Assembly (NCBI RefSeq): GCF_004216715.1 | Contig: NZ_SGXG01000001.1 | Span: forward strand, 1,364,001 to 1,428,000 | Length of the DNA stretch: 64,000 nt | Origin: Cecembia calidifontis | GTDB lineage: Bacteria > Bacteroidota > Bacteroidia > Cytophagales > Cyclobacteriaceae | Direction of reading: 5' to 3' | Part shown: piece after piece, positions 41,066-50,911 of the stretch | Position numbering within the stretch: the stretch's first letter is position 1 | Layout of the letters: every line of letters starts with the position of its first letter | The notes under the pieces: model-generated | The model's database searches: none | Told to the model about the DNA's origin: nothing | Seen by the model: only the letters and a program-made list of their open reading frames with translations | Translations under genes and position numbers: made by a program

Positions 41066-43315
41066 TTAATACCGGAATCCAAGCTTTGCTCCACCGTACC
41101 AGTTTCTTCCGGGGGCCGGTTGGTAAAACCTTACAGCGAAAGCATTGAGGTCATTGCCTAAACTGTAAGTCTCATCCAACAAATTGTCCACACCTCCATA
41201 CACCTCAAAGTCCCATCTTCCTCCCAAAACGGTTCTCCAACCCAACTTGCTCCCTATGAGGTTATAGGCCTCCTGAAATACGGTATTGGCATCGTTCAAA
41301 GGAATTTCATCCACATATTGATGGGTTAAATTCAGGTAAAACCCCGGTTTGGTACGGACGTCCAATAAGTTGACCAAGGTGTTAGGGGCTACTCCTGTGA
41401 GTTGGTTGCCCGAAAAATCAGCCCCTCCGGAGCTATATTCCGAGAATTGAAAGAAATGGCCTGTGTAGCCATGGCTTAATTTGATTTCCTGAACCTGGCT
41501 CAATTGGTTGCGGTAAATGGCATAGTCTATTTGCGCTTCGATTCCCTTTTGATCGGTGGCGCCTGCATTTCGGAAAAGCACTACTCCTTGGTCATTGGTG
41601 AATGAGGTAATGGTCTCTTTGAGTTGGAAATAGAAAGCCGTCAGGTCAAGGTTGAAAATTCCATAGCTTCCCCGGTATCCTATCTCATAATTGGTACCTC
41701 TTTCTGCCTGTAAATCCAGGTTGATGCTGCCCTCGTTTGTTCTGACCTCTGCTATGGTAGGTGGAGAGAATCCCGAACTGATGCTGCCATGTATTCCAGA
41801 AATGTCATTCAGTTTATATACCATAGCCACTCTGGGAATGATAATGGGATCAAATGTTCTGGAATTGAAGGTAGGATTTCCTGGACCTGCATCAATTTGC
41901 CTGTCTATATCATATCGGGAGAAGTTTTCACTAAAGCCAAGCGTCATTAAAAGCTTGGAAGTCCACTCAATTTCAAATTGCTGGAAAAGAAAAGCCTGTG
42001 TGGTGATCAGGTCATCGCTGAACCTGATGGTATCGGCTTTGCCCTGACGATTTCCAAAATTTTGGGCCAAAGTCTTTCCATATTGATACTCTCCACCGGC
42101 AATAATTTTGACAGGGAATTTTCCCCAGATAGCATCATAGGTAAATTTTGTCCTACCGCCATAACTAAAAGCGGTTTCTCTCTTATAGTCCAGAATAAAA
42201 GGGTTTTCAAATTCAGTTGTGTTCAGGTATAAAGCAGTTTTGTTATTCCACTTTTGATGGAATTTAAGTTCATGGCTGAGGGTTCCGTATAAAGTTTTTT
42301 GTTTAATGGAGCTATTCTGGCCGACAGAGCCTGGCCTGGCCTGTCTTCTGTTGTCTTCAACCTGTGCTGCATTTAAGGCTCCCGGAATTTGGTAATCGAG
42401 ATCGGAATAGAGGATTTGTGTGCTCAGGGATTGATTCTCATTTGGATTGCTGTGCAAGGCCAATTGGAAAACCTTTCTGTCCATGGCGCTGTGTTCCCGG
42501 TAACCATCGGATTGCTGATGCACATAAGAAGCACTTACACCACCATTCCCTATTTGTTGGTCGATGCCTATCCTGTACCTATTCAATCCAAAATCTCCAA
42601 GACCATAATCTATTGAAAAATAATTTTCAGTGACCTGCCTCCGGCTTTCAAAACTGATCACCCCCCCATTGCCTGCACCATAGATACTTCCTCCTGGCCC
42701 TTTGATGATTTCGCTGTTTTGGACATTGCTGAGGTCCAGGATATTTATCGCTGTTGTTCCGTCCGGAGAAGTGAATGGAATATCATTCCAATATACTTTG
42801 ACATTCCTTACACCAAAGGGTGAGCGTAAAGAACTTCCCCTGATGGAGATCCGGTAACTGGCAGGAGCCCGCTGTTCAATCCTTACCCCGGGCTTGGTAT
42901 TGAAGGCGCTGAGAATTGAATTTTCATTGAAGCGGTACAATTCATATTCCAGGACTTTACTGATGGCTCCCGCCTGATGCACAAGAGGCCTTTCGGATTC
43001 AAAGCCAGTCACCAGGACTTCTCCCAAAGGACGGGTGATGGGGACCAAGAAAATGGTTCTGTTTTCATTTTCTTCTATTTGAACGCCCCCTGATTCGTAG
43101 GCTACATGAGAATAGGAAATGAATATACTTTTTGAAACCTGAATATTGACCTGTCCCTCTTCATCAGATACCTGATTCTGTTGGGATGGGATTTTTACCA
43201 CAACTCCAGCTATTGGCATTCCGGTGTTTTTATCAATAAAGGTCAATGAGCTTTGAGCAAAGCCTAAAGACAAGGTTAGTACCAATGAGACGATGCCTAC
43301 GCTTAGGGATTTCAT
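41066..43315 (-). CDS. TonB-dependent receptor
   Basis: The protein has 749 residues, signal peptide about 1-20 (LGFAQ), short carboxypeptidase-like domain (about 22-95: LTFIDKNTGMPIAGVVVKIP), plug with SYRISIRGSSLRSPFGVRNV and IIKGPGGSIYG, and barrel ending GGAKLGFRY. It belongs to the general iron-complex receptor group. It follows the M14 peptidase gene by 20 bases on the minus strand, so the two are likely co-transcribed. Substrate unknown. Confidence 0.88.
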   Translation of the reverse strand: MKSLSVGIVSLVLTLSLGFAQSSLTFIDKNTGMPIAGVVVKIPSQQNQVSDEEGQVNIQVSKSIFISYSHVAYESGGVQIEENENRTIFLVPITRPLGEVLVTGFESERPLVHQAGAISKVLEYELYRFNENSILSAFNTKPGVRIEQRAPASYRISIRGSSLRSPFGVRNVKVYWNDIPFTSPDGTTAINILDLSNVQNSEIIKGPGGSIYGAGNGGVISFESRRQVTENYFSIDYGLGDFGLNRYRIGIDQQIGNGGVSASYVHQQSDGYREHSAMDRKVFQLALHSNPNENQSLSTQILYSDLDYQIPGALNAAQVEDNRRQARPGSVGQNSSIKQKTLYGTLSHELKFHQKWNNKTALYLNTTEFENPFILDYKRETAFSYGGRTKFTYDAIWGKFPVKIIAGGEYQYGKTLAQNFGNRQGKADTIRFSDDLITTQAFLFQQFEIEWTSKLLMTLGFSENFSRYDIDRQIDAGPGNPTFNSRTFDPIIIPRVAMVYKLNDISGIHGSISSGFSPPTIAEVRTNEGSINLDLQAERGTNYEIGYRGSYGIFNLDLTAFYFQLKETITSFTNDQGVVLFRNAGATDQKGIEAQIDYAIYRNQLSQVQEIKLSHGYTGHFFQFSEYSSGGADFSGNQLTGVAPNTLVNLLDVRTKPGFYLNLTHQYVDEIPLNDANTVFQEAYNLIGSKLGWRTVLGGRWDFEVYGGVDNLLDETYSLGNDLNAFAVRFYQPAPGRNWYGGAKLGFRY

Positions 43316-43335
43316 ATAGGGTTTTTCAATATATG

Positions 43336-45894
43336 TTACCTAGCTGTTCCAGGATTGATGGTCTGACCAAAGAATATGGCATTCATAAACAATTTGTTGG
43401 TTCCAAACCAGAATGCCCTGAAATTAGGATTGTCCGCCATGCCGATGACCCTTCCTCTGCCTACGGATGACACCCTTATGGCCCCGGTATCTTTCAGTTG
43501 GTTGAGGTTACTCGGGTGAACATAACCACTTGCCAGTGGGCTTGAAGTGTAAACCATTGGGTTGGCATAAGGGTTTTCGGATGGTAGTAAAAACTGATTA
43601 CTGCTTCTGAAACTGAACATTTCAGACTTTTCATAACCATAGCCGATCGGATGTGTAATATCCAGCTTGGTGTTGAAAATTGCACCTCCTGTTACTTTTG
43701 CACCCGTGGCATTTTCATAATCGGCATAAGATCGTTGTACTGCCGTGTCTTTTTCCGGCTCATTCTTGAACTTAAAGCTGGCAACTTCTTGCTGGTTGAG
43801 CCAGTTCAAGGCAGATCCTCTTGCAATTAGGGTATTTCCTGCACTGACCCAGGCTTTGAGTTTGTCCGCAGCTGTTTTACCCAGGGAATTGTAATTTCCA
43901 TTGGGCATGTAGATCACATTGTAGCGGTTCAGGTCCACCACAGCAATCCTATCTACCGGCAATAAGGTAGCAGGCATTTCAAACCTTTGATCCAAAAGAT
44001 GCCAGGCTTCGCCAGCTTCAGCGCTGCTGACTCCTCCTTCTACCAAGATGGCAATTTCCGGTTTTTTCAAAACATCAATCTGGGGAGAGCCAAGATTGAT
44101 CCCCTTGGTATAACCGGTGGTCACCGCATGAATGTCAAGCCCTGAATTTTTGGCTGCTACCCGAAGGTCCTCAAAGAACTTTTCATCGGAAGCTTTGCTT
44201 AGTCCTTTGTTAACAATGATACTTCCCCGCTTCATTTTTGGCCCACCAGGTAGGGTAATCTCTTCATGGGCGACCCTTACGAGGTAACCTTTTTCCATCA
44301 GGAAATAGGCTGCTTTTGGTGCATAATATTCGCTCCAGCCAAAAATATAGCTGTAGGCGCCTTTTTCACCGATTACTTTCCCCTCTCTAAGGGAGAGCTT
44401 TTTATCTACAGGTTCTACGGATGCCAAATTGAGTATTCTGCTGCTCAGGTTCATGAAATCCAAATTGAAGGCCATTTGCATGGTCCAGGCAGATACATCG
44501 TAGAAAAGGCTGTCTTGGAACGTCGTTCTGGTTTCGAACATGGACTTGATCAGGCGGTATTGGGGTTGGTTCAATGGAACGATAAATGCCTTTTCTTTTT
44601 TGAACTCTACCCCATTTACGGTGATATCTTCTTTTAAGCTGAACAGGTCAATATCGTGCTGAAGGATGATGTCTGCCAGATGGAATGTCCTTCCGGCATC
44701 TTCCTTAGCACCAAAAATATAAGCCTTATTGGTGTCGCTGTCGTATTCGGATTTTACTTCTCTGTAAAAATCCCTCATAAAGGTATTCAGTTCTACCCGC
44801 ATGGCTTTGGCGGCTTCAAAAGAAGAAAGGGTAGTCACAAACTGATTGCGGATGGTGAAAGCAAAAGTCAAAGGGCCATAGATACTTTCCTGCAAGTGGC
44901 CTCTGGAAGAACCCTGCTCAAAAAGAATCCCGATAGATCCCTGAACATCCGGATAGGTGGATCCCTTTCCATAATAGAAGTCATCAAAACTTTCCTGGGA
45001 ATAATAAAGTGAACCTATTTTATCCAAATGCCTGGCATGAAACTGTCCGATTTTTTCGGTCAATTCAAAGTTTTTCTTGGGGGTCAGCGGGTGGTTTCTT
45101 GCCGGAATGCCAGGCTGGAAGAAAAAGGTACTGTTGGTTCCCATTTCATGATGGTCCAGATGGATATTGGGCAGCCATTCCTGGAATTTGGCCACACGGT
45201 GCCGGGATTCAGGATGTTGGGCAGGTAGCCAGTCCCTGTTCAGGTCAAACCAATAATGGTTGGTCCTGCCTCTTGGCCAAGCCTCATTCAGTTCCCTGTT
45301 ATTAGGATCTCCATTCATGACATAGCTTTTGTGGGAATTGACCCAAGATGCAAAGCGGTTGACCCCATCCGGATTCAATGCCGGATCTAATAGGATGATG
45401 ATTTTTTCCAGCTCTGCTTCAATTTCATTGGCTGCTGCAAAGTGGTAAGCTGATAAAAGTGCCGCATTGACCGCAGAGGCTTCATTTCCATGTACGGAAT
45501 ATCCTGCCCACATGACCAAGGGCATATTTTGTAAATCTACACTGGCTCCAGGATCACGGAGTTTTTTCCTTTCCGCTTTGATCTGATCCAATTTGGTATG
45601 GTTTGAAGGGGAGGTTATGGTCAGGACAATCTGAGGCCTCATTTCATAAGTTCGTCCTATTATTTCCAGACTAACCCGGTCTGAGGATGCCGCTATGGCC
45701 TGCATGTACATGATAACCTGGTCATGGGTGGCATGCCAATCACCTACTTCAAAACCCAATACTTCTTTTGGCGTGGGGACCTTGGGATTATAAGTGTAGC
45801 CTTCAGGTAAGTAATAGCTTAAGGAATTTTGTGCCTTGACCGGAAAAATGGCCAAAGTCAGGATCAGGGCAAAAACAAAACGGATTGCTTTCAT
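43336..45894 (-). CDS. Exported M14-family zinc carboxypeptidase with C-terminal amidotransferase-like domain
   Basis: The protein has 852 residues from ATG at 45892-45894 (MKAIRFVFAL), signal ends VKAQ. The M14 zinc site is visible as YSVHGNEASAVNAALL (His and Glu ligands) and the later HLDHHEMG. The middle and C-terminal parts (DINLFS-like linker, then VDRIAVVDLNRYNVIYMPNG) resemble a class I amidotransferase-like/GATase fold often fused in these Bacteroidota peptidases. It hydrolyses peptides in the periplasm or at the surface; the following receptor gene may import products. Confidence 0.83.
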   Translation of the reverse strand: MKAIRFVFALILTLAIFPVKAQNSLSYYLPEGYTYNPKVPTPKEVLGFEVGDWHATHDQVIMYMQAIAASSDRVSLEIIGRTYEMRPQIVLTITSPSNHTKLDQIKAERKKLRDPGASVDLQNMPLVMWAGYSVHGNEASAVNAALLSAYHFAAANEIEAELEKIIILLDPALNPDGVNRFASWVNSHKSYVMNGDPNNRELNEAWPRGRTNHYWFDLNRDWLPAQHPESRHRVAKFQEWLPNIHLDHHEMGTNSTFFFQPGIPARNHPLTPKKNFELTEKIGQFHARHLDKIGSLYYSQESFDDFYYGKGSTYPDVQGSIGILFEQGSSRGHLQESIYGPLTFAFTIRNQFVTTLSSFEAAKAMRVELNTFMRDFYREVKSEYDSDTNKAYIFGAKEDAGRTFHLADIILQHDIDLFSLKEDITVNGVEFKKEKAFIVPLNQPQYRLIKSMFETRTTFQDSLFYDVSAWTMQMAFNLDFMNLSSRILNLASVEPVDKKLSLREGKVIGEKGAYSYIFGWSEYYAPKAAYFLMEKGYLVRVAHEEITLPGGPKMKRGSIIVNKGLSKASDEKFFEDLRVAAKNSGLDIHAVTTGYTKGINLGSPQIDVLKKPEIAILVEGGVSSAEAGEAWHLLDQRFEMPATLLPVDRIAVVDLNRYNVIYMPNGNYNSLGKTAADKLKAWVSAGNTLIARGSALNWLNQQEVASFKFKNEPEKDTAVQRSYADYENATGAKVTGGAIFNTKLDITHPIGYGYEKSEMFSFRSSNQFLLPSENPYANPMVYTSSPLASGYVHPSNLNQLKDTGAIRVSSVGRGRVIGMADNPNFRAFWFGTNKLFMNAIFFGQTINPGTAR

Positions 45895-45983
45895 TGGTAG
45901 GTCATTTCGATTTAGTGCCAATTTTATGATAATTTGAATAAAAAAACGTTAAATTCGTTTGAAAGGCAATAATTATTGATGGT

Positions 45984-46211
45984 ATGGATTTCAACTCTGA
46001 TTTCGCTGTTTTTATTGTCGTCCTGAGTATAGTTTATACGATAATCTGGGTTTGGGCAATAGTGGATTTGATCAAATCAAAATTCAAGGATTCCAATATG
46101 AAGTTGGTTTGGGCTGTGGTGCTGATTTTTGCCAATCCCATTGGGCCAATCGTTTATTTTATTCTTTCAGGGGAACAGAAAACTTTTTCCCAAAAACACA
46201 CTAAAAATTAA
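45984..46211 (+). CDS. Small PLDc_N-type membrane protein A
   Basis: The protein has 75 residues with two hydrophobic helices separated by WAIVDLIKSKFKDSNMKLVW and the following PIGPIVYFILSG. This is the phospholipase-D N-terminal-like (PLDc_N) two-helix domain found alone in many small proteins. Forms a pair with the next gene, 3 bases downstream. Function unknown. Confidence 0.7.
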   Translation: MDFNSDFAVFIVVLSIVYTIIWVWAIVDLIKSKFKDSNMKLVWAVVLIFANPIGPIVYFILSGEQKTFSQKHTKN

Positions 46212-46214
46212 GCT

Positions 46215-46394
46215 ATGTTTGGATTAGGAATAATAGGTCTGGCCATTTACGTCTATACGGTTTATGATGTAGTGAGCAGCAAATTTGGAGGACCCAATGA
46301 TAAATTGGTCTGGGTACTGGTGGTTTTGTTTCTTCCGCTTCTCGGAACCATCCTATGGTTTTTGATGGGTAAGAAAACTACGCTTAGAAGCTAA
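46215..46394 (+). CDS. Small PLDc_N-type membrane protein B (59 residues)
   Basis: Short frame from ATG 46215 to TAA 46394. It reads MFGLGIIGLAIYVYTVYDVV ... PNDKLVWVLVVLFLPLLGTI with GKKTTLRS at the end, the same two-helix layout as the upstream gene (NDKLVW and P-x-x-G-x-I-x-x-x-L matching). Three bases after the first gene, so a two-gene unit of paralogues. Confidence 0.68.
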   Translation: MFGLGIIGLAIYVYTVYDVVSSKFGGPNDKLVWVLVVLFLPLLGTILWFLMGKKTTLRS

Positions 46395-46652
46395 TTCTAT
46401 TCATAGGATTTTTTGAACCACAATAGGGACAAAAGAGAACAAAAGTTATTTGTATTTCCCTTTTGCTCGCAAAATCTTGTAATTAATGTCCTTTGCCAAT
46501 TGCGAATTAGCCTCCTGGTAAACTTAATTTCTTGCTTCCTAATTTTTCTACTATCCTCTAATGCAATCTTAATGAATCCCTTAAAGCCCTTAACTCTAAA
46601 TGTTTTCCACTTCCCAAATCAGCCTTCCGAAATTCCAAATCCCTTCTCTTCC

Positions 46653-47552
46653 TCAATCGGAATTGTAAATCTTCTCCAAAGCTTCTTCCAGATTGGGGTA
46701 CCGGAATTCAAAGCCCGCATCGCGGATTTTTTTGGAAGACACCCTGTTCCCGCCCAAGACCATCTGTGCCATTTCACCCAGGACCAATTTGAGTGCAAAA
46801 CCCGGCACACCGATACCAACAAAAGGTTTCCCTACTTTTTTGGCAGCTTTTTGTGTCAGTTCTTCATTGGTGGCGGGCTTAGGACCTACTGCATTGTAAA
46901 TTCCCTTTACTTCTTCTTTTTCAAGGGCAAAAAGGAACATTCTGGCCAAGTCATCTATACAGATCCAACTCATCCATTGTTTGCCGCTTCCCAAAGGAGC
47001 GGCTATAGGTGGTTTGAGCATTTCCACTAAGGCGCCCCCAGTGTTGTCCAGGACAATACCGATTCGTAACAGAACCGTACGTATGCCAAGTTTTTCGATT
47101 TTTTGTACCTCATTTTCCCAGGCAATGACCACCTTTGCCAAAAAATCATTTCCAGCAGGACTATGCTCATCCACGGTTTCATCTCCGGTGTTGAAACCAT
47201 AATAACCGACCGCAGAAGCTGAAACGAATACTTCTGGTCTTTTTCCGGATTTTTCCATTGCCTGGAAAAGCAAAGAAGTGGATTGAGTCCTGCTTTCAAG
47301 AATGGCTTTTTTGCGGGCTTCGGTCCATCTTTTGTCCGCAACACCCTCCCCGGCAAGATGGATTATGCCATCTGCCCAAAGTATGGCCTCAGGATCTATT
47401 TGCTGCTTTTCCACATCCCAGGAAAAGGATTTTTGACTGTTTTTGATTGGGTTACGGCTAAGCCAGGCTACTGCATAGCCCTTTCTTTCCAAAAGTTGTG
47501 TTGTTTTTTTGCCTACCAGACCGGAACCTCCGGTAATCAATATGTTTTTCAT
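46653..47552 (-). CDS. NAD(P)-binding epimerase, TIGR01777/YfcH family
   Basis: The protein has 299 residues. Rossmann motif ITGGSGLVGKKTTQLL at the N-terminus; HLAGEGVADKRWTEARKKAIL is diagnostic of the YfcH/SDR39U1 group; SASAVGYYGFNTGDETVDEH follows; the C-terminal DUF1731-like part contains LGGNRVSSKKI. Cytosolic; reaction unknown for the family. Start at ATG 47552 is just before the glycine motif. Confidence 0.88.
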   Translation of the reverse strand: MKNILITGGSGLVGKKTTQLLERKGYAVAWLSRNPIKNSQKSFSWDVEKQQIDPEAILWADGIIHLAGEGVADKRWTEARKKAILESRTQSTSLLFQAMEKSGKRPEVFVSASAVGYYGFNTGDETVDEHSPAGNDFLAKVVIAWENEVQKIEKLGIRTVLLRIGIVLDNTGGALVEMLKPPIAAPLGSGKQWMSWICIDDLARMFLFALEKEEVKGIYNAVGPKPATNEELTQKAAKKVGKPFVGIGVPGFALKLVLGEMAQMVLGGNRVSSKKIRDAGFEFRYPNLEEALEKIYNSD

Positions 47553-47607
47553 AGCTGTTACTTTCTTTTAATAAAATCCCCAGGGACGCGCTTTGTTTTT
47601 ATTATAT

Positions 47608-49272
47608 CCTTAAATCCGCAGGGCGGATTTAAAAAAAGCCGAAAAAGTGGCTGAATTTATTCAATTCAGGCTTTTCCGGCTCGTTTTTTTTTCACTTATT
47701 TAGGTGTTACCACACATCCTTGATAAGCGGTATGAAAATTACGAATTCGACAGAAAAAATCACACCTTTCGGAGGTTTTAATTTTGTTTTTAACTCTTTC
47801 AAAAATTCTGGTCTCCCAGAACTCATTGATAATCAATTGGGGGTTAGAGCCTTAAGGGGAGGGTTTTCATACAGTGACATTTTCGCCAATCATATGGCTA
47901 TTTTCTTTAATGGTGGCGACTGTACTGAAGATATCAATGTTCACTTGAGAGACGCACTTGAACAGGTCCCTTCATTTTCAGTATGCAGTGCCGATACAAT
48001 TCTGAGAGGTATCAAAGAGCTTGCTGTTGATACAGAACTCTTTATAAATCCGTCCAGTGGAGTAAGCCATGAATTTAATATCAATGGAAAACTCAACAGC
48101 TTGTTGTTAAAATCAGCTTGTAAGACCGGATTACTCAAGTCAGGTGTTGCTTACGACCTCGATTATGACAACACCGTCATTCCAACTGAAAAGTACGATT
48201 CAAAAAAGACATATAAACACGTCTATGGATATCAGCCAGGTGTAGCTTCCATAGCACATCCTGAATTTTCACAGGCCATTCCTGTGTACGTAGAGGGCAG
48301 AAATGGCAACAGTCAGGCCAAATATTTGCAGGCTGATACACTTACACGCATGTTTGGGCAGCTTACCAATGAAAATATCCGTATCGGAAGGTTCAGAGCC
48401 GATTCAGCATCCTATCAGGAAGAAGTTCTCCGCACACTGGAAGCACATACCGAAAGCTTTTATATACGGGCAAACAGATGTGCCAAACTGGATAATATCC
48501 TTGGAAGTATAGCCCCTGAGAAGTGGCAGAAAATACGTTTGGGTGTACAGGAAATGGAAGTTACTGACCTATCCGACTACAAACCTTTCGGTAAAGACAG
48601 GTCTTACAGGCTGGTCATTACCAGAATCAGGCGTAAAGACGGGCAGGCAGATGTGTTTAGTGGAGATGCATTTACTTACAGGGCTATTCTGACCAATGAA
48701 CATACATCGTCCAATGAAGCTGTTGTAAGGTTTTATAACGCCCGGGGTGCAAGCGAACGCTTGTTTGATGTACTCAACAATGACTTTGGCTGGTCTAAGT
48801 TGCCCTGTTCGTTCCTTGCAGAGAATACCTCCTTTATGCTTATGACGGCTATGTATGCCAATTTTTACACCTATATCATTGGAGAGTATTCCAGAAAAGT
48901 TGATTGGCTTAAGCCTACCGACAGGCTCAAGAAGTTTATCTTCAGATTTATCACTGTTTCAGCCAAGTGGATAAGAACGGGAAGAAGAGAAGTGCTCAAA
49001 CTGTTCACGAGTAAGGATTACAAGCCGATTTTGAACTAAATTCAGATAAAAACCCCTCAGGAGCTCAAAAAATAAAGATTTACAGGGAAGAGGTATGCCT
49101 TTTCCATTAAAATTGAGGAAAAAAACCGTCCATTTTATCCTCAAACCTAAAATCCATTGTCTCAAAACTATGAACACTCTTCAATCAAAGGGAAGAAATT
49201 CCCGAACTAGACCAAAAATGAACACAAACAAGCAGATTCAAATCTCCAAACTAAAATCCTGCGGATTTTAGG
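47608..49272. mobile_element. IS1380-family insertion sequence, intact
   Basis: Terminal inverted repeats CCTTAAATCCGCAGG (47608-47622) and CCTGCGGATTTTAGG (49258-49272), one mismatch in 15. A 5-bp duplication TATAT flanks it at 47603-47607 and 49273-49277. The transposase frame is intact (next entry). Length 1665 bp. A further hairpin (CCGAAAAAG...CTTTTCCGG type) follows the left end. This is a recent insertion between the epimerase and ClC genes. Confidence 0.9.
47732..49039 (+). CDS. IS1380-family transposase
   Basis: The protein has 435 residues from ATG 47732 (MKITNSTEKI). DDE residues are in YDLDYDNTVIPTEKYD (Asp), RFRADSASYQEEVL (Asp) and YNARGASERLFDVLNNDFGW (Glu). No internal stop. 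It occupies most of the element with about 125 bases of left end and 230 of right end. Confidence 0.92.
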   Translation: MKITNSTEKITPFGGFNFVFNSFKNSGLPELIDNQLGVRALRGGFSYSDIFANHMAIFFNGGDCTEDINVHLRDALEQVPSFSVCSADTILRGIKELAVDTELFINPSSGVSHEFNINGKLNSLLLKSACKTGLLKSGVAYDLDYDNTVIPTEKYDSKKTYKHVYGYQPGVASIAHPEFSQAIPVYVEGRNGNSQAKYLQADTLTRMFGQLTNENIRIGRFRADSASYQEEVLRTLEAHTESFYIRANRCAKLDNILGSIAPEKWQKIRLGVQEMEVTDLSDYKPFGKDRSYRLVITRIRRKDGQADVFSGDAFTYRAILTNEHTSSNEAVVRFYNARGASERLFDVLNNDFGWSKLPCSFLAENTSFMLMTAMYANFYTYIIGEYSRKVDWLKPTDRLKKFIFRFITVSAKWIRTGRREVLKLFTSKDYKPILN

Positions 49273-49445
49273 TATATACAAATTTTGGGGCTTTTTCTAA
49301 AGATTTTGCCAAGAAAGTATATTTTTGTTCCCTTATAGGTGATGGGGTTCCACCTTTAACCGCCCATTTTTGGTGCTGATGACTCCTACTTCAACGATTA
49401 ACCGGGGATGCATAGTCTTTGGATTAAATTTTAATTTCAAATTGT
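49273..49445. other. Short gap between IS1380 and ClC gene
   Basis: Begins with the right target duplication. AT-rich with no recognisable gene; the insertion lies about 170 bases upstream of the ClC start and may have affected its promoter. Confidence 0.4.
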
Positions 49446-50744
49446 ATGTTGGAGAGGATCAAAGCATATTTAAAAACCAAGGAATTTCTGCAGCTGGAGT
49501 TTCTTCCCAGTTTTGTGTTTACCCTCAAATGGCTCCTTATTTCCGGGATTGTGGCTTTTTTGGCCGGGTCTGCTTCTGCTTTGTTTTTGGTTTCCCTGAA
49601 CTGGGTGACCGATTACCGTGAAGCCAATCTATGGATCATTGCCCTGCTTCCGCTGGGAGGTTTGATTATTGGGCTGACCTATCATTATTTGGGCCAGTCA
49701 GTTTCAAAGGGGAACAACCAACTGTTGGAAGAATTTTATAATCCACAAAGGACCATTCCCCTTAGGATGGCGCCTTTGGTCCTTTTCGGTACCCTGGCCA
49801 CCCACCTTTTTGGAGGTTCGGCGGGTAGGGAAGGTACGGCCGTGCAGATGGGAGGGGCCATTGCAGACCAGTTTACCAAATGGCTCAAACTGAGTAAAGA
49901 GGACCGGAAAATCCTGATCACGATCGGGGTGGCTTCTGGATTTGCTTCGGTTTTTGGTACTCCTTTGGCAGGAGCAGTTTTTGCATTGGAGTGGCTGATT
50001 ATCGGAAGGATACGGTATGAGGCGATTCTTCCTGCTTTTATAAGCGCTTATGTGGCTGATTATGCCTGTGCAGAATTTTGGAACGTCCACCATACACACT
50101 ATGAAATAGCAATGGTTCCAGATCTCAATATTCCCAACCTTTTATGGATGATTCCGGCGGGCATTGCGTTTGGTTTGGTAGGCAGATTATTTGCCAAAGC
50201 AACACATAACTGGTCCCATTTATTCAATTCCCAAATCAATTATCCTCCCCTAAGACCTGTAATTGGAGGTGTTTTGGTAGCATTGATTGTCTGGGCTATG
50301 GGAACCACCAAATATATTGGTCTGGGTGTTCCGACCATCGTGGATGCCTTTTCAGAAAACCTCCCTTGGTATGACTCCCTCGTGAAAATCTTTATGACTT
50401 CCCTGACACTTGGTTCGGGATTTAAAGGAGGGGAAGTTACCCCCTTGTTTTATACTGGGGCGACTCTGGGGAATGCGCTTTCTGGAATTATCCCATTACC
50501 CATGGCCCTATTGGCAGGAGCTGGGTTTGTGGGTGTTTTTGCTGGGGCAACCAATACTCCTTTGGCCTGTACATTGATGGGAATAGAGTTATTTGGTGCC
50601 GAAGCAGGGATTTTTATCGGTTTGGCCTGTGTTTTGGCTTACAAATTCAGCGGTCATGCCGGCATCTACAATTCCCAGATTATAGGCAGTCCAAAAAGCA
50701 GGAAGAGGTTTGATAAGAAAGGGAGCAAGCTAGGAGAACTTTGA
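49446..50744 (+). CDS. ClC-family anion transporter (chloride or fluoride)
   Basis: The protein has 432 residues with about ten hydrophobic segments. The gating-glutamate motif is GREGT with Glu129 (canonical GREGP), and the later filter region reads GFKGGEVTPLFYTGATLG in place of the usual GxFxP. The canonical GSGIP is not seen. These departures occur in ClC proteins of the fluoride-exporting branch, so F-/H+ antiport is possible, though no fluoride riboswitch was recognised upstream. Inner membrane. Confidence 0.85.
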   Translation: MLERIKAYLKTKEFLQLEFLPSFVFTLKWLLISGIVAFLAGSASALFLVSLNWVTDYREANLWIIALLPLGGLIIGLTYHYLGQSVSKGNNQLLEEFYNPQRTIPLRMAPLVLFGTLATHLFGGSAGREGTAVQMGGAIADQFTKWLKLSKEDRKILITIGVASGFASVFGTPLAGAVFALEWLIIGRIRYEAILPAFISAYVADYACAEFWNVHHTHYEIAMVPDLNIPNLLWMIPAGIAFGLVGRLFAKATHNWSHLFNSQINYPPLRPVIGGVLVALIVWAMGTTKYIGLGVPTIVDAFSENLPWYDSLVKIFMTSLTLGSGFKGGEVTPLFYTGATLGNALSGIIPLPMALLAGAGFVGVFAGATNTPLACTLMGIELFGAEAGIFIGLACVLAYKFSGHAGIYNSQIIGSPKSRKRFDKKGSKLGEL

Positions 50745-50911
50745 CCTGATCGGATTTAAGCTTGTTTCCAAGTATGGAAAAATTAACAGAGAGGTAGTTC
50801 AAATCAAACACAAGCCATAAATATAAATTATGATAAATATTTCAAACATAAATAATAATTTATGAAATAGATTTCGGAACTTTGCCTAATTATAAACAAA
50901 ATCAAAAGGCA

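Noticed and set aside
46413..47030. Plus-strand frame of 205 codons overlapping the epimerase gene end
   Set aside because: Runs antisense to a well-supported TIGR01777 protein; composition is low in family-like motifs.
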